Source: Clostridia bacterium
GTDB lineage: Bacteria; Bacillota; Clostridia; Christensenellales; UBA1242
Direction of reading: 5' to 3'
Length of the DNA stretch: 64,000 nucleotides
NCBI GenBank assembly: GCA_017478185.1
Contig: JAFVEA010000003.1
Location: forward strand, 101,073 to 165,072
Below the pieces are notes generated by a model that was not told the DNA's origin, searched no databases, and worked only from the letters and a program-made list of their open reading frames with translations. Shown piece by piece: positions 16,145 through 24,302 of the stretch. How positions within the stretch are numbered: position 1 is the first letter of the stretch; each line of letters opens with the position of its first letter. The translations under genes were made by a program, and so were the position numbers.

Positions 16145-16302
16145 AACGGGCACTGAAAGCGAAGTAAAGAGGAAAAAGAAATCAAGAAGAATAGATAGAG
16201 CATAAAGGCAAAACAACTCAAAAAGCTTATAGCGGTGGGAGCCCTCCACCTGCACCAGAAGTAGATAAAATCGAACAAAAAAGGTTCGATTTTTTGTTTT
16301 AA
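16145..16302 (+). repeat. Third, partial copy of the tRNA-Leu 3' repeat
   Basis: Begins in the CGGGCAC part of the unit, continues through GAAAGCGAAGTAAAG and the purine-rich tail, and includes a tRNA-Leu 3' fragment (16242-16257) and the terminator. Together with the copies at 15067-15473 it encloses the Doc module, so that module sits between direct repeats of about 60 bp (about 15413-15473 and 16153-16212). Confidence 0.85.
16268..16297 (+). terminator. Terminator after Doc (third repeat copy)
   Basis: ATCGAAC/GTTCGAT hairpin with T6; identical to the tRNA-Leu terminator and the first one downstream of the toxin gene. Confidence 0.85.
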
Positions 16303-16352
16303 CTTTGTTTAAAATGGTATACTTATAAGCGCCCATAGAACTTTATTTTTTT

Positions 16353-16686
16353 AAAATTTTTGCAAAAATTTTTTCAAAAGGTATTTAAATTTCAAATTAG
16401 TTGTGTTATACTTCAAATATATTCTTTAAAAGAATATAGATAATGATATATTTATATCATTTTATAACAAATATTAAATTTAAAAAGCCTTGCAAAGATA
16501 AAAAATGTTATAACAATTTTAAGATTAAAACAGATATAATATTTTTATAATAAATAAAACACAATTACATAAATAAAATTATAAATAGTTTTTATATCTT
16601 TAGCTCAAATTAACAAATTATTTAAGATTTTTAAATTAAAATCGCAATAAATTTAACCTTGCAAGGAAAATGCAAAGGAGAAAAAA
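16353..16686 (+). other. Long AT-rich leader with consecutive hairpins
   Basis: No gene is seen here. Three perfect or near-perfect inverted repeats occur in a row: 16353-16372, a 20 bp palindrome centred on TTGCAA; 16419-16437, ATATTCTTT/AAAGAATAT; and 16442-16461, AATGATATA/TATATCATT. They flank or follow the probable promoter. The rest is low-complexity A/T up to AAAGGAG before the ATG at 16687. No known riboswitch is recognised. Confidence 0.5.
16384..16412 (+). promoter_or_regulatory. Probable promoter of the collagen-like lipoprotein gene
   Basis: -35 TTTAAA, 17 bp spacer, extended -10 TGTTATACT. It would give a leader of about 270 nt. A TATAAT at 16535-16540 is a nearer alternative with a poor -35. 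Confidence 0.5.
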
Positions 16687-18681
16687 ATGAACACAATTCA
16701 AATGAAGAGATTATTTTTTCCACTTGTGTTGGTAATTGCACTATTTTTTAGCGCACTTGGTTTTTCAGCTTGTGGAAAAGATGATGGGAATGAAAGTGCT
16801 TTAGAAACTGAAACAAAGCTTATGAATGCTTACACTTTGGTGCAAGCAAATGGATTTACTGGAACTTACGAAGATTTTATTGGAGCAATAAAAGGAGATA
16901 AAGGAGAAGACGGAGTTGGCATCAGCTCAATTGAAAAAGCTTCAACGAATGGAAATGTTGACACCTACACTATCACATTAACAAACGAAGAACAATTAAC
17001 CTTCACAATCACAAACGGCATAAATGGGAGTGACGGCAAAGATGGAACAAATGGCGTTGGCATTTCGCTTATTGCAAAAACATCTAGTGAAGGGCTTGAA
17101 GACACTTATACAATAACATATACAGATAACACGACTTCAACTTTTGTTGTTAAAAATGGTGCAAACGGTGCTGACGGACAAGATGGAAAAGATGGTAAGG
17201 ACGGCTTAAATGGTCAGGATGGGGCAGACGGAGTTAGCGTTGTTAATGCAAACATAAATGAAAACGGCGAACTTGTTCTAACCCTTTCAAACAATCAAAC
17301 ACTTAATGTTGGTGTTGTTGGAGCGAACGGACAATCTGCTTATGAAATTTACAAAAAGTATTTTAATTATCAAGGCACAGAAAGTGAATGGATTTCTGAC
17401 CTCATCAACGGAAATCTGGCAACAGTAAACACGGTAACTTTTGATTCACAAGGTGGAAGTGAAACTCCAGCTCAAAGCATAAAATATGGTGGAAAGGCAA
17501 GTAAACCTCAAAATCCAACAAAAGCTGGTTATGAATTTGCTGGATGGTTTTATGAAGATGAAAAGTGGGTTTTTGTTGGATACTCAATAACTGAAAACAT
17601 AACTTTAGAGGCAAAATGGAATGCAATAAGCTATAATGTTACATTCAATTTTAATGGAAATGGCGAAAACTACACTCAAAGTTTAACTTTTGAAGATGAC
17701 TTGGTTCTTCCTGTTCTAGATTTTGATGGTTATACTTACGAATGGCAAGTTGAAGGACAGCCTATCACAAACGGGAAATGGAATATTGCAAGTGATACTG
17801 AAATTGTTTTAACAAAAACTCCAATAAATTATAATATAACATATAATTTAGATGGTGGCACAAATGAAAATAATCCAAGCTCATACACTATTGAAAGTGA
17901 AACAATAATTCTTAACAAAGCAAGCAAAACTGGATATGACTTTGTTGGGTGGTTTGATAACGCTAAGTTTAACGGAAATGCAATAACTCAAATTTCTAAA
18001 GGCTCAACAGGCAACTTAACTTTGTATGCAAAATTTACTGAAATAGTTAGAGCAAAATTAACTTATTCACTTAACAATGATAACAATTCTTACTCAGTTA
18101 CAGGCATTGAAGATTTATGTGGACAAACTGAAATTATAATTCCAGAAACTTATAATGACTTGCCAGTAACAAAGATTGGAGATTACGCATTTAGCTTTGA
18201 TGGTGCAAGTGGAAATATATCCAGCATAGTTCTTGGAAGTGGCGTAACAACAATTGGCGATGGCGCTTTTGATAACAGTGGTTTAACCAAAATTTATTAT
18301 AATGGCTCAAGTGAAGATTATGGCAAAATTTCTTTTGGAGAGTATGTTTTTCCTGAAGATATCACAGTTACAGTGTTTTATTTAACTTTAAACAAAGAAA
18401 ATGAAACTCAAGAAGGCAATTGGTGGTATTATAACAACGGAGAAATCACAGAAAAGGTAATAACATATTGCACGGTTACATATATAAGTGGAGAAGATGG
18501 CACAAGCGTAGAAACAAAAGTTTTAAAAGGCTCTAAAATAACAAATCCAGAAGATGCCGAAGAAATTGATACTTTAACTTTTGTTTGCTGGTGCACAGAT
18601 GAAGAATTGCAAACTCAATTTAATTTTGAAACGCCAATAGAAAATAATTTAACACTTTATGCAAAATATGTCCTAAATTAA
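16687..18681 (+). CDS. Surface lipoprotein: collagen-like, InlB-type and LRR regions
   Basis: 664 residues, ATG with AAAGGAG. Signal peptide with lipobox LGFSAC (lipidated Cys about 29). A collagen-like region at about 68-190 consists of two stretches of Gly-x-y triplets (GSDGKDGTNG, GADGQDGKDGKDG) separated by a repeated TYTIT strand unit. Two or three Listeria-Bacteroides (InlB B-repeat type) domains follow, with the GYEFAGWF and GYDFVGWF signature. A BspA-type leucine-rich segment comes next (VTKIGDYAFSF...VTTIGDGAFDN), then a final GWF-like domain. This is a cell-surface adhesin-like protein. Binding partners are unknown. Confidence 0.9.
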   Translation: MNTIQMKRLFFPLVLVIALFFSALGFSACGKDDGNESALETETKLMNAYTLVQANGFTGTYEDFIGAIKGDKGEDGVGISSIEKASTNGNVDTYTITLTNEEQLTFTITNGINGSDGKDGTNGVGISLIAKTSSEGLEDTYTITYTDNTTSTFVVKNGANGADGQDGKDGKDGLNGQDGADGVSVVNANINENGELVLTLSNNQTLNVGVVGANGQSAYEIYKKYFNYQGTESEWISDLINGNLATVNTVTFDSQGGSETPAQSIKYGGKASKPQNPTKAGYEFAGWFYEDEKWVFVGYSITENITLEAKWNAISYNVTFNFNGNGENYTQSLTFEDDLVLPVLDFDGYTYEWQVEGQPITNGKWNIASDTEIVLTKTPINYNITYNLDGGTNENNPSSYTIESETIILNKASKTGYDFVGWFDNAKFNGNAITQISKGSTGNLTLYAKFTEIVRAKLTYSLNNDNNSYSVTGIEDLCGQTEIIIPETYNDLPVTKIGDYAFSFDGASGNISSIVLGSGVTTIGDGAFDNSGLTKIYYNGSSEDYGKISFGEYVFPEDITVTVFYLTLNKENETQEGNWWYYNNGEITEKVITYCTVTYISGEDGTSVETKVLKGSKITNPEDAEEIDTLTFVCWCTDEELQTQFNFETPIENNLTLYAKYVLN

Positions 18682-18769
18682 AAATTTAAATAAAAATGTA
18701 ATATAATGTTAAAAAATTTAAGTTATAATTAGAAAAAATGAAAGTATAGTTAAATTTTTTAAAAAAAAC

Positions 18770-18802
18770 AAAAAACCTAAGAGCTAAATCTTAGGTTTTT
18801 TT
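18770..18802. terminator. Bidirectional intrinsic terminator
   Basis: AAAAAACCTAAG, 8 nt loop, CTTAGGTTTTTT between converging genes. Confidence 0.9.
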
Positions 18803-18816
18803 GTGTTTTTATTTTT

Positions 18817-19476
18817 TTATTTTTCTTCTTGTTGTTCAATTTGTTTTTCTTCAGCTTTAGGAGCTTGGTTTCCAATAGCTTTTTCTTTTTTTAAGTTTTC
18901 ATAAAATTCAGCTTTTGCAACTTGCATATATGGACTAATCCACAAGAATAAAATTCCCAAAGTTAAAATGCTTAAAAGAATCCAACCAATAAAACTGAAG
19001 TATAAGCAGAACAATTTCCATTTGTAGCCATCCATCATTTCAATACTCTTTTTTCTTGCATCACTAAAACTAATTTCAGGGTTTTCATTTAGAATAAAGA
19101 AGCTCATTGAATATGAAAATGTTTTTATAATTCCAGGTACAATTAAAAGAAGTGACCACAAGAAAATAAAAATACTATTTACAAGTTCCAAAACAAATGC
19201 TTGAACAAAGTTTTTAAATCCAAAGAATAAATCTTCAACTTTAACATCTTGGTTCTGTTGAACTTTTTGTGAAGTGTAAGCCCAGCTTAATTCAAATGGT
19301 CCAACAACGATTATGGTAACAATGAATGCAATACTACCCAAAATATAGGGCTCTATTGATGTTAATGAATCAACAACACCAATAATTAAAAAATAAATAA
19401 GCGTCATAACAGCCAAAGTTCCCCATTTTCCACCTAGCTTTCCCCAAGCAGCTTGTCTAAAATCTTTTGCATACAT
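18817..19476 (-). CDS. DUF975-family membrane protein
   Basis: 219 residues from the ATG at 19474-19476; AAGGGGG lies 9 nt upstream, while a TTG two codons earlier would be too close. Five to six hydrophobic segments. Family features visible: N-terminal DFRQAAWGKLGGKWG, central IVPGIIKTFSYSMSFFILNENPEISFSDARKKSIEMMDGYKWKLF (given in parts), and a C-terminal SPYMQVAKAEFYENL. The tail is Glu/Gln-rich. DUF975 proteins are integral membrane proteins of Bacillota with no settled function. Single-gene unit. Confidence 0.8.
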   Translation of the reverse strand: MYAKDFRQAAWGKLGGKWGTLAVMTLIYFLIIGVVDSLTSIEPYILGSIAFIVTIIVVGPFELSWAYTSQKVQQNQDVKVEDLFFGFKNFVQAFVLELVNSIFIFLWSLLLIVPGIIKTFSYSMSFFILNENPEISFSDARKKSIEMMDGYKWKLFCLYFSFIGWILLSILTLGILFLWISPYMQVAKAEFYENLKKEKAIGNQAPKAEEKQIEQQEEK

Positions 19477-19500
19477 AAACAAAATCCCCCTTATGTTTTG

Positions 19501-19529
19501 ATTGTAGCATATAAAGAAAAGATTGTCAA
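19501..19529 (-). promoter_or_regulatory. Promoter of the DUF975 gene
   Basis: -35 TTGACA, 17 bp spacer ending TGC, -10 TACAAT, about 25 nt before the ATG. Confidence 0.88.
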
Positions 19530-19671
19530 TAATATATATAAATCGATAAATTTTTATTTTTAAGAATTTTTTTTAACAAAAGTAAAAAATTTTCACAAAA
19601 ACTCTTTTCAATTCATATTTATTATGATATAATAAACTTTGCACACACTCAAACTTAAAGGAGGTTTAATT

Positions 19672-20349
19672 ATGATTTATTTTGTAAGGCACGGAGCAAC
19701 ATCTTGGAATGAAAATGTTGATGAAAATGGAAACAAAAACCCAAGATATCAAGGCAGAAAAGATTTAAGTCTAAACGAAAAAGGAATTTCTCAGGCAAAA
19801 GAAGTGGCTCAAAAGCTTCAGGGAATAAATTTTGATGAAGTTTTTTGTTCACCCCTTAAAAGAGCAAAAGAAACTTGTGAAATAATCTATGATGATAATA
19901 TAATTTTTGATGATAGAATAATTGAGCGTGATTTTGGAGAGCTTACAGGAAAAACCAAAAAAGATTTTGATTATGCTGGATTTTGGAATTTGTCTGGCAA
20001 GCAAGATTATCAAGGGGCAGAAACAATAAAAGATGTTGAGAAAAGAGTTTTTGACTTTTTGGATGAATTAAAACAAGATAGTGACAAAAACATTTTGATT
20101 GTGGCTCACAGTGGAATAGGGCGAATTATGATGTCTTATTTTTATGGCGTTCCAAAAGACGGTAATTATTTAAACTATGATATAAAAAACGGGCAGGTTT
20201 TGCAATTTGATTATGATATGGTTTCATCGCGAGATGAATCAGAAGATGTTTTGGAGCATGTTAAAAGAAATGCTATAAAAAGAAAAGTTCAGATAGATGA
20301 AAAACAAAAAATTTATACCACTCAAAGTGCTGTTTGGGGTGAAAATTAA
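19672..20349 (+). CDS. Histidine phosphatase (phosphoglycerate mutase-like)
   Basis: 225 residues from the ATG at 19672, chosen because AAAGGAGG is 8 nt upstream and the RHG motif then lies at the N-terminus. The phosphoacceptor His7 is in YFVRHGATSWNE; the second site is VEERDFGELTG-like (IERDFGELTG), and the second His is in LIVAHSGIGRIMM. The fold hydrolyses phosphate esters; sugar phosphates or phosphoglycolate are common substrates, and the true one is not readable. The C-terminal 40 residues are charged and extend past the core. Single gene, with a TATAAT at 19628-19633. Confidence 0.9.
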   Translation: MIYFVRHGATSWNENVDENGNKNPRYQGRKDLSLNEKGISQAKEVAQKLQGINFDEVFCSPLKRAKETCEIIYDDNIIFDDRIIERDFGELTGKTKKDFDYAGFWNLSGKQDYQGAETIKDVEKRVFDFLDELKQDSDKNILIVAHSGIGRIMMSYFYGVPKDGNYLNYDIKNGQVLQFDYDMVSSRDESEDVLEHVKRNAIKRKVQIDEKQKIYTTQSAVWGEN

Positions 20350-20381
20350 AACACTTTAACTTTTTGTTAAAGTGTTTTTTT
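20348..20381. terminator. Bidirectional intrinsic terminator
   Basis: AAAACACTTTAAC, T5 loop, GTTAAAGTGTTTTTT between converging genes. Confidence 0.9.
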
Positions 20382-20775
20382 AATAATAATTATTGCTGTT
20401 AAAGCTATTTAATTGTTTTAAAATCCAAGTCATAATAACCTCAACAACATAGTCAAGTTCATATTGTGATAAGGTTTTATCTTTTTTTATGTGATGCCAT
20501 TTTTTTAAACAATCTCTGCAACAAGTTGCTGTTGCGTGTTGAGCAACAAAAACAGGGTGACCCTTTAGTGGGGTTTGCTTTCCGTCATTTTCAATTATTT
20601 TTGGAACAAGCCTTTTTTCTAAAAGTTCATAAGCGTGTTTTTTTATGGTTTCAAGCCCTTTTTCTTTTATGTAAACAACATCTTTAAATCCAAGATGAAA
20701 TTTGTTTCTAAAAATAGACATACTTAATTTTTGCAATCTTTCTTCAATCACTGTTTTATTATTTTCATATAACAT
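20380..20775 (-). CDS. DUF4186-family protein
   Basis: 131 residues from the ATG at 20773-20775. Sequence features match DUF4186: FRNKFHLGFKDVVYIKEKG, IKKHAYELLEKRLVPK, NDGKQTPLKGHPVF, then AQHATATCCRDCLKKWHHI, with a Cys-Cys-x-x-Cys and several His suited to binding a metal, and EVIMTWILKQL. The function of the family is unknown. No ribosome site precedes the ATG; a consensus promoter ends 6 nt before it, so the mRNA is predicted to be leaderless. An ATG five codons upstream lies inside the -10 region and was rejected. Confidence 0.85.
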   Translation of the reverse strand: MLYENNKTVIEERLQKLSMSIFRNKFHLGFKDVVYIKEKGLETIKKHAYELLEKRLVPKIIENDGKQTPLKGHPVFVAQHATATCCRDCLKKWHHIKKDKTLSQYELDYVVEVIMTWILKQLNSFNSNNYY

Positions 20776-20781
20776 AAATTT

Positions 20782-20810
20782 ATTATACATTTATTTTTTT
20801 GTTTTGTTAA
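20782..20810 (-). promoter_or_regulatory. Leaderless promoter of the DUF4186 gene
   Basis: -35 TTAACA, 17 bp spacer, -10 TATAAT, then 6 nt (AAATTT) to the ATG. Transcription should start at or next to the A of the start codon. Confidence 0.75.
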
Positions 20811-20940
20811 GCAAATAATTTTATTTTTTTATGAATAAGAAAGCTTTTATTTAAAAGTGTGGCATAAAAATATAATTTGTGGTTATTTTTATATTTTTTA
20901 TAAAATTAATTTATTAAACTTTTTTGTTTTATAAAAATAA

Positions 20941-20972
20941 AAATAGTCTTTTAATTTTTTAAAAGACTATTT
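20941..20972 (-). terminator. Intrinsic terminator
   Basis: AAATAGTCTTTT/AAAAGACTATTT hairpin with T-run on the minus strand, just after the lipoprotein gene stop. Confidence 0.9.
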
Positions 20973-20980
20973 TATTTGTT

Positions 20981-22837
20981 TTAAGAAAACTTTTCAACCA
21001 ATTGTTTTAAAACGCCTTCATAATAATTTATGGTTTTGTTTTCTTTAAGCCCTGCCAAAACAGAACTTTGATATTTTGAATAGTTGCTAATTGAAATTTG
21101 TTCAATAACATAATCAAGCATTGTTTTTTTGTTTGTTTCATTATTGTTTAATGGGTTTAAAACATAGTTATTTAAATCCTCAATTGTGGCTGTTTGGTCT
21201 GTGTTTAATGTTTGAATTTCACCCAAATAAACAACTATGTGATAACCGCTATAACTTGGAGTTTGTGTTTGGTTAGAATTATCTAAATAACCGTCAATTT
21301 CATTAACTTCCACCAAATCACTTATGGCTCCAACAGTTTTTGTTGCTCTTAACTCTCTTGAAGTGTTGGCAAAAGGTGTTACCATACTGTCATTTTCTTC
21401 ATCTTCTGGGATGTAGTAGGCATAATCAGCATTGTTAACTCCATCATCCATATTAAAACGATAGATAAAGTCATTAAAAGCGTTTAGCCTTGCTTGTTCA
21501 TCTTTTGAGTAACTAACTTTCCCAGCTCCGTCAACACTTATGCCCATAGCATCTTGAAGCATTTTTAAAACTTCTTGAGCTGAATAAGATTTGTTTGTTT
21601 TTCGGTCTAAAAACTTCATTGAATTTTTAACTTTTAAAACTTGTTCTTCATAAAAGCTTTTGGCTTCCTCACCGCTACCAAATTTTCCATCTTTATATTC
21701 TGTTTGCAATTTTTTTAATGTGGCCACATCTTCATCAGAAAATTTTAAAAGTATGTGTGAAACTTGGAACCATTCATTTGTTTTGTCAAAGTATAACATT
21801 GGTTCACTTCGATTTTTCATAGCTGAAACAAAAGCGGAGTAGTTGTTATAATCATCTCTATATTTTTCATTTTGAGCGCTTGCCAAATTGTTGAAAACTT
21901 TTAAAACTGTTGATTCTGTTATTTGTTCTTTGTTTTCATAATTTTTTTGGAAAGCTGAAATTAGAGCTGAATCATATTGTTCTTCAAACAATTTGTCTAA
22001 ATAACGATAAAAAACTTCTTTTGTGTCGGTTGAAAGACCTTTATCTTTTTCATTACTTTTTAAAACGCTTATAAATTTGTTAAATGCAAGCTCGGCATAA
22101 ACTTCGCCCTTGCTGTTTTTTTCTTGGTCAGCATAGTGAGTCCAGAAATTTTCTCTAAAATTATTATATGCTCTTGAAGCTTTTTCTTGTGTTGTCATTG
22201 AATCTAATTTTTCTTTCAAGCTGTTAAATCCAGCCATTTCTTCTTCACTAAATTTAAACACATCAGAACTTGTTGTAACAATTTCATCAGGTTCTATTAT
22301 TTTTTTAAGTTCATACTCATTGTTTTCATTTAAAACATATTCATAAGTTTTTTGGTAGGCTTGATAAGATTTTTGATATCCACTTTCTTCAGCTTCCTCA
22401 TCAGAAGTTTCTAAGGTTGTTAATGTTTTGTTATCCTTTTCCATAATTTGTTTTTGATAACTTTCAATTGTGTCATTCAAACTTTCATAAATGCTGTTCC
22501 AAACATCGTTTATTTCTGATTGTGTTAGGGTGGTGTGATATTTTCCGTTTTCATCTTTTAATGCTTTTAACAAAAGTTTTCTGTTTATAAGTTGAGTTGC
22601 TGTTTGTTCAATCCCATTATATGTTGCTGTTCCTTGACCGTCAAAATAATAATTCCCATAACTATAATAGGCATCATAAACATCTTCATATGTAACTTCT
22701 ATATCATCTATTTTTGCTGCTGTTTGATTTAAAACTTTTTGCTCGTTTAGCGTCCACAAATTACATCCACTAAAACATAAAACAAAACTTACAAGCATCA
22801 AAAGCACTAAAAACATCTTGTTTAAGACTTTGCTCAT
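20981..22837 (-). CDS. Lipoprotein with parvulin-type (PrsA/SurA-like) domain
   Basis: 618 residues from the ATG at 22835-22837 (GGAGG 10 nt upstream). Signal peptide with lipobox CFSGC. An N-terminal SurA-like helical region starts AAKIDDIEVTYEDVYDAYYSYGNYY and includes an INRKLLLKAL helix, typical of foldases. The parvulin part is split: VSHILLKFSDED at about 355 opens it, and GYHIVVYLGE at about 555 closes it, with a long insertion between. The family folds secreted proteins outside the membrane. It is almost twice the size of PrsA, and the insert may reduce or alter isomerase activity. Single-gene unit. Confidence 0.82.
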   Translation of the reverse strand: MSKVLNKMFLVLLMLVSFVLCFSGCNLWTLNEQKVLNQTAAKIDDIEVTYEDVYDAYYSYGNYYFDGQGTATYNGIEQTATQLINRKLLLKALKDENGKYHTTLTQSEINDVWNSIYESLNDTIESYQKQIMEKDNKTLTTLETSDEEAEESGYQKSYQAYQKTYEYVLNENNEYELKKIIEPDEIVTTSSDVFKFSEEEMAGFNSLKEKLDSMTTQEKASRAYNNFRENFWTHYADQEKNSKGEVYAELAFNKFISVLKSNEKDKGLSTDTKEVFYRYLDKLFEEQYDSALISAFQKNYENKEQITESTVLKVFNNLASAQNEKYRDDYNNYSAFVSAMKNRSEPMLYFDKTNEWFQVSHILLKFSDEDVATLKKLQTEYKDGKFGSGEEAKSFYEEQVLKVKNSMKFLDRKTNKSYSAQEVLKMLQDAMGISVDGAGKVSYSKDEQARLNAFNDFIYRFNMDDGVNNADYAYYIPEDEENDSMVTPFANTSRELRATKTVGAISDLVEVNEIDGYLDNSNQTQTPSYSGYHIVVYLGEIQTLNTDQTATIEDLNNYVLNPLNNNETNKKTMLDYVIEQISISNYSKYQSSVLAGLKENKTINYYEGVLKQLVEKFS

Positions 22838-22874
22838 TATAAAACTTCCTCCAGATTTCAAATAAGATTAGTTA

Positions 22875-22903
22875 ATTATATATTATTTTTTCAAATAAAT
22901 CAA
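22875..22903 (-). promoter_or_regulatory. Promoter of the parvulin lipoprotein gene
   Basis: -35 TTGATT, 17 bp spacer, -10 TATAAT, about 37 nt before the ATG. Confidence 0.83.
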
Positions 22904-22957
22904 TTATTTTATTATATTTTATATTATAAATATAGCCTAAAATAGTGAAAACATACT

Positions 22958-23485
22958 TTAATTTTTTATGAGTTCAACAATTTTTTCACAAGCTTTGTCA
23001 ATTCCAGACATAACCAAAGCCTTTCTTTCGCCTGAAAGTTTTGACAAAACAAAATCAAAAAGCTCCATATTTTCTGGGGGCTTGCCAACACCAATTCTAA
23101 TTCTTTTAAATTCCGTTGTCTTTAATAGCGTAACAATATTTCTAAGCCCATTATGAGTTCCGGCGCTTCCTTTTTCACGATATCTAATATCGCCAGCTGG
23201 CAAATCAATATCATCAGATATAACCAAAACGTCTTTTAGTGGAACTTTAAATTTTTTTACATATCTTAAAACGCATTCACCGCTGTCATTCATATATGTT
23301 TGAGGCTTTATGAGCAACACTTTTTCATCGTTTATAAATATTTCAGCGGCTATTCCTCTTTGTTTTGTTTTTCCAAATTTTCCGCCAAATTTTTCACAAA
23401 GCTTGTCCACAACCATAAATCCACAGTTGTGAACTGTTTCATTAAACTCATTGCCAAAATTGCCTAAACCAAAAATCATTTTCAT
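22958..23485 (-). CDS. pth: Peptidyl-tRNA hydrolase
   Basis: 175 residues from the ATG at 23483-23485, which follows the stop of the upstream gene by 1 nt. Signature MIFGLGNFGNEFNETVHNCGF: the usual GLGNPG is GLGNFG here, and the catalytic His (His19) is present. The second conserved part, VLLIKPQTYMNDSGE, and DDIDLPAGDIRYREKGSAGTHNGL (read in parts) carry the catalytic Asp and the Asn-Gly substrate loop. It releases peptides from stalled peptidyl-tRNA. It lies after a GlmU-like gene, which recalls the glmU-pth neighbourhood of Bacillota. Confidence 0.95.
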   Translation of the reverse strand: MKMIFGLGNFGNEFNETVHNCGFMVVDKLCEKFGGKFGKTKQRGIAAEIFINDEKVLLIKPQTYMNDSGECVLRYVKKFKVPLKDVLVISDDIDLPAGDIRYREKGSAGTHNGLRNIVTLLKTTEFKRIRIGVGKPPENMELFDFVLSKLSGERKALVMSGIDKACEKIVELIKN

Positions 23486-23486
23486 A

Positions 23487-24302
23487 TTATTTTTTAACTC
23501 CATTTAAAATATAAGAAAAAGGTTTTATATTCGATTTTTCTTTGATTTCACTATTTTCTATATAACAATTTTTTAAAACACTATTTTTATGAATCTTGCT
23601 TGATTTTATTGTGCAAAAAGGCTCTATAACAACATTATCACCAATTTCACTTTCTCCCATAATAGCATTGTTTGGATAAATTATAACATTTTTTCCAATT
23701 TTAACATCACTTTCAATATATGTTGAATTTTTGTCAACAATCAAAACTCCTTTTTGCTGATGAGAAGATATGATTTTGTTTTTTAAAATTTGATTTGCTA
23801 GTTCTAGCTGATTCATATTAAAAACTGTTAAAAAATTTTCTTTAAACAGGTCACAGCTGTTTATTGATTGAAGATGCTCGCTGTTTTTTAGATAATCAGT
23901 CAAAAAAACATAACCTCTTTCAAGCTTTAATGCTTCAAATCTTTTTATTTGCATATAGTCCATAATGTTTAAAAAAGTTTTGCGGTCCAAAAGAGGAGTG
24001 TCGGCATAAAAGATTGCGGTGTATTTGTTTTCTGTTAGGTGAGGCTTGATTGTTGAGATTATGTCACTTTTCATATCTGTTTCAATTTCTGTTATGTTGC
24101 CACTAAATGCAAGTTTAACCCAATCTATCATCTTTTTGCCCATTAAATTTAGATTATAACTTTTTTCATCTGTTAAAAGAGCGGGGTTGTGAATTTTTAG
24201 AATAATAATATGAACATCTTTGTCAACTGGCTCTAACTCGATTTTTTGAATTAAAGTTTCAATATCTTCCAAAAAATCAACATCAGCTTCTTTAATTTCC
24301 AT
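23487..24302 (-). CDS. Truncated, degenerate GlmU-like protein
   Basis: 271 residues. The N-terminal half aligns by eye with the uridylyltransferase domain of GlmU: NLMGKKMIDWV corresponds to the LxGxPMI-xxV segment and YADTPLLDRKTF to the GDVPLL loop. The nucleotide-binding LAAGxGTRM loop is missing, replaced by ILKIHNPALLTDEKS. Left-handed beta-helix hexapeptides follow (VDKNSTYIESDVKIGKNV, GESEIGDNVVIEPF), then the protein stops at KPFSYILNGVKK, where full GlmU would enter its acetyltransferase domain. The 5' end overlaps the tadA-like gene by 11 nt. Catalytic activity is doubtful. Confidence 0.7.
   Translation of the reverse strand: MEIKEADVDFLEDIETLIQKIELEPVDKDVHIIILKIHNPALLTDEKSYNLNLMGKKMIDWVKLAFSGNITEIETDMKSDIISTIKPHLTENKYTAIFYADTPLLDRKTFLNIMDYMQIKRFEALKLERGYVFLTDYLKNSEHLQSINSCDLFKENFLTVFNMNQLELANQILKNKIISSHQQKGVLIVDKNSTYIESDVKIGKNVIIYPNNAIMGESEIGDNVVIEPFCTIKSSKIHKNSVLKNCYIENSEIKEKSNIKPFSYILNGVKK

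Noticed and set aside
16145..16302. A second functional tRNA-Leu
   Set aside because: Only the last 16 bases of the tRNA are present; no anticodon arm precedes them.
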